DNA of 12,187 bases, taken from positions 1 through 12,187 of the forward strand of contig JADJWX010000029.1 of the NCBI GenBank assembly GCA_016716135.1. The letters run 5' to 3'. The position numbers and the translations under genes were made by a program. Within the stretch, counting starts at the first letter, position 1, and each line of letters starts with the position of its first letter. This document shows, piece after piece, positions 5,215-12,187 of this stretch. Under the pieces are notes generated by a model. That model did not search any database. It saw nothing but the letters and a program-made list of their open reading frames with translations, and was not told the DNA's origin. Origin of the DNA: Lewinellaceae bacterium (GTDB taxonomy: Bacteria; Bacteroidota; Bacteroidia; Chitinophagales; Saprospiraceae).

Positions 5215-7443
5215 TCAATTCCCCTCTGATTTTTTAAAAATCAACTTCGCTTGCACGGACTCCAACCACCGTTTGGCAAGGTTGTTTCCTCAACCAGCCA
5301 CGCAGCGCGGGCCAACACCAGTTGCCGGCGCAAACCAGGCGGCGGCGGTAAAGCACCTGCCGGTGTTCCAGAGGCTGCCACTCATCCCCCGGCAGCACCT
5401 GAGCCAGCGGTGCGTACGGCACGCCAGTCGCCGCAACAATTGCATAACCGGCGGGTGCGTTTCCTTGCGCTTCCAGGCCCAAATCGACCAATTCGACCAG
5501 CCTGCCGGTAGCGCCGCCCGCGCAGTTTCGCGGTACATCGTTTTCTCCCGGATCAACCTTGTTACCCAGAAGGTAGGCGTCGGCAAGCTGTACTCGTCCC
5601 ACACCCGAAGTCGTGGTGACTAGCAGAAGGCCGCAGGACGAGTACGTCCCCCAGGCACCAGCAGGGCATCCGCCGCCAACTGTGGCTGAAAGTTGGCATT
5701 GAAATAACCCTGCCAGGGAAATTGGATTTGGGCGTCTCCCTGTGGCCCGCTTTGAAACCAGCCTTGAAGTGCGTTCGTAACTTCCGGGGAAAACAAAGGC
5801 AACCAACGGGCGAATAATTTGCCGCCCCCGGGGTACAAGCTGTTGACAACGGCGTACCACCGTTTTCTTGAAAAAGGCTGGATGAGGGCGCTGATTTTGG
5901 GCTTCACTACCTTCGTCCTACGATCCCCAGTCGTAGGACGAGTACTTTGGTCGCAGGACGAGTAGCGCGGCTGCAGGACGAGTATCACTTGAACATGCTC
6001 GGCAAAGTTCCAGCAACCCAACCGGCTTGCCCGGCGCCGTATTTTCCCAAACAAATCCGAGCCAGGCAGCCCGTGTTTCCGGGTAAGCCGCAGCCGGGTG
6101 TTCGGCCCAACAGCCGGCCAAATCTGCCATCAATTGATGCACCGCTGTTCCCGGGATACCCGCCGGCACAGGATGTTCCACATCGGCATAAAAAAGTTGC
6201 TCCGGTGGAATTGGAGGAATTGCGAGGCCGTGCCGGCCAAAATAAGCAGAGAGTTCTCCCCGGGTAGTTTCCAGGGATTCCAGCACGGCACCAACCGGCT
6301 GGCATGGCAATGTGGGCGCCGTATTGGGCAGCCATTGCAACAACCCCGCCGTTTCCACAATCAGGGCGTCGGTTCAAGAAATTCCAAAACTGGTACAGGG
6401 CGCTGCACCAGTTTGCCGACAGACCGGTTTCCAGCAAAACCCACTCCAAAAACCCGATATCGACCAGGTTCAACACGAAGGTTTCCAAATCAGCAACGTT
6501 CTGCTTCAACGGCAATTCCTGCCTGATCCAGGAGTTGTTCAAACAGAAGCGCACGCGCATTTTTTAAAAAATATTGACGATAAAATGGAGCAATCCCGTG
6601 CCTTCCGCCTCCGGAAAAACATTCTGGTTCACCATCAAAATACAGCCAGGAATATTGTTCAGCCCCGGATACGGGAATGCCGGGATTCAGGCGTACAGGC
6701 AGGGTGCGAAAATCCCCGGCGCCTGCAAATAACACGGTATAAATCGCTCCCCAGCAGTGCGACATTGGGCGTCACCAGGGTTTTCCTAAAGGCGTATGCA
6801 TCCGGATCTGCATCCAAAGATTGTGCTGAAACCGTATTGAAGTAACCCAGCGGTGTGGTTTTGGTCGCCATACGCGCGGCGTATTGCAGGACGGAAAAGG
6901 CAACCTGGCGTTCTTTTCCAAAATGTGCGGCAGGTTGGCTATAAACCGGGGAGCTGGCCGAGCAGGGAATGGCTGGCAAACAACAGCGCACGTTGGAACA
7001 ACTCCGTTTGCGTTATTTTTTGAAGTTCAAAAGCCCTTGCTGCACTGCTGTTTCATAGGCATCCGCGAAGGCGGCTTCCGTCCTGACTTATTTTTCCCGC
7101 CTCCTGAAAGTGTGTGACTGTCGCATGAAGTTGCCTCAGCGCCGGTTGTCGGGCAGTTCACCATTGCTTCAACATTTGATCGCCCGGCAGTTTTTCTTTT
7201 GGAAAAAGCGCTTTGCGGCAATTGTACACCTCCATGCGCATTGGCGATCTGTTCGTGGCCTGCAAGGGCCGAATCAAATGCCGCTTGCAGGACTTCGCCG
7301 CTTCGGTGCGTTTAGCCCGCCCAACCTTCAGGGCTTGTCTGGCGGTCTTCCAATCGGCAGCCAAAGCCAGGGGCAGTCCAGGCTGTCGAAAGGCAACCCG
7401 GCTGAGCGAATTAGCATCAATGAAAAACTTCTGGAGTGGGCAT
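5215..7443 (-). CDS. Lantibiotic dehydratase N-terminal-type protein (LanB-like), frameshifted
   Basis: LanB N-terminal domains transfer glutamate from glutamyl-tRNA to Ser/Thr of a precursor peptide. Family blocks can be followed in order over about 740 residues: MEVYNCRKAL (about 7220); ELFQRALLFASHSLL (about 6965-7010); AARMATKTTPLGYF (6840-6880), the family's R..T..TP.G region; VTPNVALLGSDLYRV (about 6730-6775); IPPEQLFYADVEHP (about 6180-6220); KRWYAVVNSLYPGG (about 5820-5860), FARWLPLFSPEV (5775-5812) and FPWQGYFNANFQP (about 5685-5720); QLVLARAAWLVEE (about 5285-5325). Stop is either at 5215 (ending KSEGN) or 5234 in another frame. At least ten frame changes occur. The ATG at 7443 (MPTPEVF) was chosen; 7479 is an in-frame alternative. 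No elimination domain follows, so it is a split LanB or a peptide-aminoacyl-tRNA-ligase-like protein. No LanC, transporter or precursor gene is visible. Two repeats interrupt it near 5590-5645 and 5912-5988. Confidence 0.75.
5590..5645. repeat. Inverted repeat of GTACTCGTCC inside the LanB-like gene
   Basis: GTACTCGTCC (5590-5599) and GGACGAGTAC (5636-5645) are perfect inverted copies around 36 bases that include AGTCGTGGTGACTAG. The GCAGGACGAGTA half matches the units at 5950-5985. The protein frame is lost across this segment, between the LLVPGG block and the YSL block, which is consistent with an inserted element. Confidence 0.55.
5912..5988. repeat. Palindrome plus three tandem CGTAGGACGAGTA units inside the LanB-like gene
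   Basis: TCGTCCTACGA (5913-5923) and TCGTAGGACGA (5931-5941) form a perfect 11-bp stem with a 7-base loop. The right arm is the first of three near-tandem units spaced 20-21 bases apart (from about 5930, 5950 and 5971), each containing G(T/C)AGGACGAGTA. On the minus strand one frame stays open through it, so it could be translated as a low-similarity insert (LQPRYSSCDQSTRPTTG) between two LanB blocks. It has the build of an intergenic REP element but sits inside a gene. Confidence 0.65.
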
Positions 7444-7490
7444 TATTTGCGAAGGAAACAAGTTTGCAGCGCTTTGCATTGCAAATTAGC

Positions 7491-8172
7491 ATGAAAAAAT
7501 CGCAATCGCAGTATGGCTTTTCAGTGCAACGGGCTTGTCGAATGAACAGGCAGCCGACAGCAAGCCCTTTCCCTTTGGTTTAATGGCAGGCGCCGAGTTG
7601 CAACCTTGAATATCTGTGCCACACCCGTTCCAGACCGGCAGGCCGTTTATTCCGAATCAAAACCCCACTGGCGCCGGCGCCAGCCTCGGCACTTGGGCGC
7701 AATGGTCGGTATTCTCTGCCCTGGCCGTCCGGCAGGGGTCAACCTTCCGTGCTTTCCAACTCGATCCGTTTTGAGACCCCGACGGGCTAACCCGGCAAGT
7801 ATCGAGTACCAATTTGCGGACTTGGAGTTCCCTTTTCACTTTATCCTGAGCTACCAATTGCAACGCCTGCTCGCCCAAGCGCTCATTTTGTTTGGCTGGC
7901 GGGCATCGTGGAACCTGGTGCCGACGGCCGCTCCACCACGGCGCGCTCAACCTCCGTTGCTGGAGCGCTTGGCCCTCGACCTCGGCATTGGCGCCGGATT
8001 CCGTGTGGGCAACTGGGGAAAATCCAGCCCGAACTGATGTACTCCTACGGGCCGGCTGAACAACTCTCCACGGATTTCCAAAACAGCCCCTACGACTGGG
8101 CTGCCGGGCGTAGTGCTGCGCGACCGGCTGCGTTTTCAGGCGCGGGCGGGTTTCCCCGCGTTGGAACGCTGA
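7491..8172 (+). CDS. Outer-membrane beta-barrel protein (PorT-like type), frameshifted
   Basis: The reconstructed protein is about 227 residues. It starts MKKIAIAVWLF, an export signal, followed by KPFPFGLMAGAELQ, typical of the first strand of small Bacteroidota beta-barrels. Further blocks are GRPFIPNQNPTGAGASLGTW (7650-7710), EYQFADLEFPFHF (about 7805-7845), LALDLGIGAGFRVGNWG (about 7968-8020), IQPELMYSYG (about 8023-8052) and the end RLRFQARAGFPALER, followed by TGA at 8170-8172. Alternating polar and hydrophobic residues with turn glycines and a terminal strand fit an outer-membrane barrel of the porin/PorT-like group. The specific role is not visible. Frame changes occur near 7497, 7605, 7770, 7880, 8020 and 8080. 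It diverges from the LanB-like gene with 47 bases between starts. Its stop lies on the edge of an interspersed repeat. Confidence 0.65.
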
Positions 8173-8222
8173 TGACCCGGATTCGCCTTCGGCGAAACGC
8201 GGATTTGCGCGGATTTTTCTTT
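8161..8222 (+). repeat. Interspersed repeat GGATTCGCCTTCGGCGAAACGCGGATT
   Basis: The unit GATTCGCCTTCGGCGAAACG... followed by GGATTTGCGCGGATTTTTCT matches 10579-10640 closely. It contains a stem GCCTTCGGC/GAA able to fold. The left edge GGAACGCTGATGACCCGGATTC aligns with GGACGCGGATGACGCGGGATTC at 10579, so the barrel gene ends exactly where the repeat begins. Confidence 0.65.
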
Positions 8223-8231
8223 CGGTCTGGC

Positions 8232-8262
8232 AGTGAGGCGGTCAATTTGTCACCGCCTCACT
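8232..8262 (+). terminator. 11-bp perfect hairpin after the beta-barrel gene
   Basis: AGTGAGGCGGT (8232-8242) pairs perfectly with ACCGCCTCACT (8252-8262) across a 9-base loop, 60 bases past the stop. A T-rich tail is short (TTGTCC), so it may be a weak intrinsic terminator or a stabilising structure. Confidence 0.5.
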
Positions 8263-8319
8263 TGTCCCGCTGCCGGACCAGTCAACCCGGCCCTTGCTAT
8301 TGTCTCGCTTTCGCGTGTC

Positions 8320-8351
8320 TTTGTAAGCCTCCCTCCTGGATTCTAATCTGA
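8320..8351 (+). promoter_or_regulatory. Possible Bacteroidota promoter of the secreted protein gene
   Basis: TTTG (8320-8323) is followed after 20 bases by TAATCTGA (8344-8351), resembling the phylum's -33 TTTG and -7 TAnnTTTG boxes. It lies 24 bases upstream of the ATG at 8376, giving a short leader. The -7 box matches only partly. Confidence 0.35.
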
Positions 8352-8375
8352 TCTTTCACCAAAAATTCCCGTCTT

Positions 8376-10591
8376 ATGAACAAAATCCCTACCCTTTGCC
8401 TGGCGATTCCGCTTGGCAGCACGCTGTTTTCCTCTGCATTTGCACAAACCCCTTTGTTTCAAAACCTGTCCGCCAACGGAGCCGTTGGACGTCTGCGACC
8501 AAACAGACAACGACCCTGGCCTCTGGCATTACATCGACTTGCGGGATCCCGCTGCGAAACTCCAAACCTGGCCGATGCCGAAATCGACCTGGCGCTCGTG
8601 GCCGAAACCAACTGCGCCGAACCACTGAGCGTTTCGTTTGAAATGCTCCTGGATTTAGACGGCGACGGCGCGCCGGAAATTCGCATTGCATCCGACAACC
8701 TGGCCGACATACCCGCTGCGTACGGGCCGTACAACAATTATCCCGAACCGGCGCTGCTGGAATGGCGTGCGTGTTTGACTTGCGCCCGGTGGACCCGGGC
8801 GCAAACTATCGCTTCGGACTTCAAACTACTGCGGACGGCAATGTGCACACGTACCGCATCGGCTGGAATACCGAACTACATCCGATGAATGGGCAATCCT
8901 CCAACTGCCTTACGCTAAACACCGGGTGGTTAAAACGGCTTCCGACGCCGATGGCAACGACTAAACCTGTTCCACGGAAATCGATATCCACGATTGCGGA
9001 AAAACCGATTCCTGACCTGCCTGAACGGCCTTTCGGTGAACCTGATGCCGACCCGGATGATCCAGCCTTGGGATACTGATTTTTGCAAAATGCCGGGGAT
9101 AACTACACCACAGTAAATGCCCTGACGTTCGGCGTGCGAAGAGCCGGCGACGGTTCTGGTTTCCCCCTGGATTCTGCCGGCATGCCCAACCACGCGCTTA
9201 TCTACGATTGTTCTGATATCGGCCAACACATGGTTTGAACTTTGGGTGCGCGATGCTGCCGGGGGCACCGATTTTTGCACAGTACCGCTCAGCGTATCGG
9301 ATAACAGCCAATACTGTGCGAGTTATACCAAATTGCTGGCGATCTGTACGGATCTATTGTGGTGTAAATTTCTCGAAACCGAGTTTTTATTTGTCGCTAA
9401 CCCACCCTGCCCTTCCGCCCGGCACCTTGTTTGGCTTGAACGACTCGATAAATAACGACGGCTGCCGGCTCTACAACCGCATGGGAATCCCCCTGGCCGG
9501 TGCATACACCCTTACTTTGGGAAAGACGATGACCCGCTAAACGGGCCAAGCAGTTACGACCTGGCACTGATCGAACAATACCTGGCCGGCGACTCGAGCG
9601 CGCTCGACAGTCCGTTCAAGTTGATCGCCGCCGATGCCAACAACAGCCGCTCGGTGAGTGCCGTCGACCTGGCTTGAATTACGCAAGTTGCTTCTCGGCA
9701 TTTACGACGAGTTGCCCAACAACACTTCCTGGCGTTTTGTCCAGCAGATTACAGTTTTCCTGACAGCCTGAATCCTTTTTCCGCAGTTTTCCCCGAATCG
9801 GTTCAACTTATATTTTCGACCGACAGCGTCCGGTTTACCTCGATAAAAATTGGCGACGTCAGTTGCAGCGCCCTGCCCCGGGATACGCTGCCGCAAACGG
9901 AAACGCTGGGGAAAGGCTCTAATTTTTGCCTGGGCGTTGAAAACCGGCTGCTCGTGGCGGGGGAAACTTACCTGGTACCCGTCACTGCCGATTCGTCGGG
10001 CGCGCTGCTGGGTTTACAGTTCGACTGGAATTTGGGCAGCCGTCAGTTTGCTCGAAGTGGTGCCTGGCCCAGGATTCGACGCGTCAAATTTTGCCCTTTA
10101 ATGACCATCTGGCATGCAGTTACCCGGCGCTGTGGCTGTGGATTTCCCAGCCGGCACGTTGTTGTTTTACCTGAAAAATTTCAATCTCCGAAACCATTGC
10201 CGTGGATGCTGCCCTGGATTTCGAAATAAACTGCCTGCAGGCGGAATGGCTATACGGCGGACGAAAGCGTTACCGGCCGCCTGAACTTTGTTTCAGCCCA
10301 AGCAGCAGCGTTTCCGGGCCGGAAAAGCAAGCCTGATCCAACTGGCACCCAACCCTACCAGCGGCAATGCCTGGTTGCGATTCAGTCCTGAACTGAACGG
10401 GCCGATGCAGTGGCAGTTTTTTGATTTTACCGGGCGAATGTTGGCAGAAGGCGCCGGACTGGCACAGGGCGGACAACAGCTTGAAGTCCCGGTCGGGTCA
10501 TTCCAGGCCGGCGTGTATGGCTACTGGGGCAGGTCGGTGATTTCCTGCATTGGGGCAGTTTTCGCTCAAATTCGTCATGGGACGCGGATGA
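8376..10591 (+). CDS. Secreted dockerin/cohesin-like protein with type IX sorting domain, frameshifted
   Basis: The reconstructed protein is about 738 residues. It starts MNKIPTLCLA with a signal peptide ending SSAFAQ. A beta-rich N-terminal part follows (LDVCDQTDNDPGLWHYIDL; LDLDGDGAPE; GPYNNYPEPALLEWR), then a block ending ALIYDCSDIGQHMV, WVRDAAGGTDFC, with paired cysteines as in HYR-like modules. At 9526-9730 lies a dockerin-like segment: YDLALIEQYLAG, AADANNSRSVSAVDL, LRKLLLGIYDELPNNTSW. Then comes a cohesin-like stretch (VENRLLVAGETYLVPVTADS, LLGLQFDWN; about 9930-10030) and, from 10333, a type IX sorting domain (LAPNPTSGNAWLRF; FDFTGRMLAEG; SFQAGVYGYW; FSLKFVMGRG) ending with TGA at 10589-10591. 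It is probably exported by signal peptidase, moved across the outer membrane by type IX secretion and attached to the surface or released. Carrying dockerin-like and cohesin-like parts in one chain is notable. Many frame changes interrupt it. Confidence 0.75.
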
Positions 10592-10711
10592 CGCGGGATT
10601 CACCTTCGGCGAAACACAGATTTGCGCGGATTTTTTTCTATCAATGGAAGGGCAAATCCGCGCGTAATCCGCGTCTTCCGCCTCAGCGGAATCTCGCGTC
10701 ATCCGCGTTCA
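10579..10711. repeat. Large inverted repeat spanning the ends of two convergent genes
   Basis: The left arm starts GGACGCGGATGACGCGGGATT and runs through GATTTGCGCGGATTTTTTT. The right arm, read on the minus strand from 10711, starts GAACGCGGATGACGCGAGATT and runs through ACGCGCGGATTTGCC. Arms of about 57 bases are separated by a short A/T-rich centre (about 10636-10652). Both genes that meet here end RG-stop with codons from the shared CGCGGATGA. The element could act as a two-way terminator and belongs to the same family as 8161-8222. Confidence 0.75.
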
Positions 10712-11302
10712 AAATCACGCTGGTTTCCCTGGATAAAACCGTGTTGCGCCATCCAGGCTTGGTGGAATTCTTCGCCGTATTTCCGGATGAGCGGTTCCCG
10801 CAAAAGCGGTAGACAGGCATTTGCCTTTCATTATCTAGTTCGCAAGCCGCCGAGAAGATGTCCCAGCGGTGGTAGTTGAGTGCTTCAAAACCCGTTTTTT
10901 CGTTTTTCTCCACCCGGATCGGATAGAGGTGGCAGGAGATCGGTTTTTGAAAATCGATCACACCGGCGCGGTAGGCACGCTCGATGCCGCACTGGGCCGT
11001 GCCGGTACCGTCGAGGGTCATGTAGGCGCAGGGGCCATTGTTGACCAGCGAAAGCTGCAATTCCTCGCCTTCCACGTACCACTGGTATTTGCCTTTGAGG
11101 TTTCGATGGCCTGGATGCCGGCCGGACTCAGGAATGGTTTTATTTTTCAAAAATGGATTCTAGCACGGGCAGTTCCGCCTCTTCTCTGAAAGGCGCCGGA
11201 ATCGCCTTCCTAACAGCAGGCGCCCTTGCAGGCGGTCAGGTTGCAGATAAACTGTTCTTCGATGAGTTCGTCGCTGACGAGTTTGTCCTGGACAATGATC
11301 AT
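10699..11302 (-). CDS. DUF3109 family cysteine-cluster protein, frameshifted and with an in-frame TAG
   Basis: The reconstructed protein is about 201 residues, usual for DUF3109, a small YkgJ-related family of probable metal-binding proteins with unknown biological role. It starts MIIVQDKLVSDELIEEQFIC and shows CNLTACKGACC (about 11225-11245), then a TAG at about 11220 where related proteins have Trp (CCWEGD; one G-to-A change would explain it). Later blocks are GPCAYMTLDG, AQCGIERAYRAG, DFQKPISCHLYPIRV, FEALNYHRWDIFSAAC and EPLIRKYGEEFHQAW, ending RDFERG with TGA at 10699-10701. Conserved cysteines (CNLTAC, GACC, CAY, QCG, SCH, AAC) fit metal or cluster binding. Frames change near 11190, 11155, 11095 and 10800. 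The start at 11302 lies one base after the preceding gene's stop, so translation is probably coupled. The gene ends inside a large inverted repeat. Confidence 0.88.
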
Positions 11303-11303
11303 G

Positions 11304-12187
11304 TTATTCGGTGAGTTTTCGGATAGCCTTTGTCATGCGCCGGCGTGCTTCGCGTTTTTGCAAACAGTGGGAGGCACGATCCCGTCGGTACAATCCTGCA
11401 GCGCACAGCGTTCGCAGGTTACATTTACCAGGGTGCGTGGGATGGCCGGATCGTCCCAGAAACGGATAATTTCCTGGACCGATCGTCCAGCAAATGCCCA
11501 GGGTGACGCCTTGAAGATTGCGGTCGACCGTCGGGCAGCCGGGTTTCAATACCGTGACGCAGAGGTATTCCTCCTGGGTATCCAGAAACAAGGCACGCTG
11601 CACACCTGACATAGGCTGCCGGTAGTCGCCGGTTTCGATTTGCAGGTCTGTCGGTGGCGCAGCAGGTGATGGACAACCAGCGTCGGCAGTAATGTTCGTC
11701 GAGGCTGGAGGCATGGGGCTGGTGGCGCCGGTTGAGGTGCAATTCTTTGTCGATATCGAATTTGTCGATTTCCGTGTCATGAATAAAACGCAGGAAAAAA
11801 ACCTTGTGCAGGTCGAAATCGAGCGAGAGCACATTGAACCGCTGGAACAAAACCTCGGGGCTCGCCTGGTATTTGGTCATCAGATCGAGCAGGTACCGGC
11901 CGTTCCAGGTTTGTTGTTGAAAGAACCCTATAAAGTCGCGGACAAAAAGAATCTGCGGCTGACCAGCAGGGCAACGGCGAAATAAGCGGCTTTGTCACTA
12001 TTCAGCACCTGCTCAAACGAACCGATCCGGGCAGCATGGTGGAAGCCAGGGGCGCTCTTTAAATGCAAGCCATTGAAACCGAGTTCTTTGGCCACAGCTG
12101 AAAGGTGCGCTGCCGCTCGTTGAGGCGGCTGTTCAGCAGGAGCCGTTTTTACGTGGCGGAAACACGGCGCGCATATTTTCAGTTCGG
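11304..12187 (-). CDS. XRE/ScfR-type transcriptional regulator, partial, frameshifted
   Basis: Only the C-terminal part is present; the helix-turn-helix and any metallopeptidase-like motif lie outside the window. Visible blocks, in order: RLNERQRTFQL and AKELGF (about 12090-12130), FEQVLNSDKAAYFAVALLVSR (about 11960-12030), FFQQQTWNGRYLLDLMTKY (about 11870-11920), SPEVLFQRFNVL (about 11830-11865), LDEHYCRRWLSI (about 11665-11700), ALFLDTQEEYLCVTV (about 11545-11590), then a zinc-ribbon-like tail CERCALQDCTDG (about 11388-11425) and the end MTKAIRKLTE, with TAA at 11304-11306. This order is typical of XRE regulators with an ImmA/IrrE-like (DUF955) part followed by the ScfR (short-chain fatty acyl transcriptional regulator) domain, which respond to acyl-CoA-type ligands. 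The region facing the family's HExxH position (RQRTFQLAKELGF) appears degenerate, so it is probably not a protease. The frame changes near 12030, 11930, 11660, 11590, 11470 and 11370. The DUF3109 gene follows after one base. Confidence 0.78.

Noticed and set aside
5929..5988. CRISPR array from the regularly spaced GGACGAGTA units
   Set aside because: Units are about 12 bases with 8-9 base gaps and one is an arm of a palindrome; no repeat-spacer pattern and no cas genes.

Overview
The window reads as Bacteroidota DNA, most likely from the Saprospiria (Saprospiraceae-like). Evidence for this is a type IX secretion C-terminal domain, a dockerin-like segment of a kind I associate with that group, a DUF4199-like membrane protein, a GH127 (DUF1680) enzyme and several families of short palindromic repeats between genes. 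Nearly every recognisable gene is split over two or three frames at short intervals, often at homopolymers, while the protein sequence can still be followed across the breaks. The simplest explanation is uncorrected indel error from long reads, not true decay. Coordinates below are therefore for reconstructed genes that span the apparent frameshifts.

Layout. Positions 87-1217 (minus) hold a tyrosine recombinase with two N-terminal RW...VP modules. It seems to lack the usual core-binding domain, and palindromes sit at and just beyond its 3' end. Positions 1354-3359 (minus) hold a secreted GH127-type beta-L-arabinofuranosidase. Positions 3606-4031 (plus) hold a small DUF4199-like membrane protein. 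About 820 bases (4032-4851) carry no convincing gene but are packed with inverted and palindromic repeats. Positions 4852-5205 (minus) hold an unrecognised 117-residue protein, the only intact gene here. It lies 9 bases downstream of a lantibiotic-dehydratase-like (LanB N-terminal type) gene at 5215-7443 (minus), which has two palindromic repeats inside its reading frame. Starting 47 bases away in the opposite direction is an outer-membrane beta-barrel protein (7491-8172, plus). Next comes a secreted dockerin/cohesin-like protein with a type IX sorting domain (8376-10591, plus). It converges on a DUF3109 cysteine-cluster protein (10699-11302, minus), which follows the end of a partial ScfR-type regulator (11304 to the window edge, minus) by a single base.

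How the parts relate. The last two minus-strand genes look like one operon. The LanB-like gene and the 117-residue gene look like another, divergent from the beta-barrel gene. The LanB-like protein ends without the usual elimination domain, so it is either half of a split dehydratase or a peptide-aminoacyl-tRNA-ligase-like enzyme; no precursor peptide was recognised. A repeat built on ACGCGGATGACGCGGATTC lies exactly at the ends of three genes and supplies the stop codons of two of them. These last two observations, with the integrase architecture, are the most unusual things in the window.
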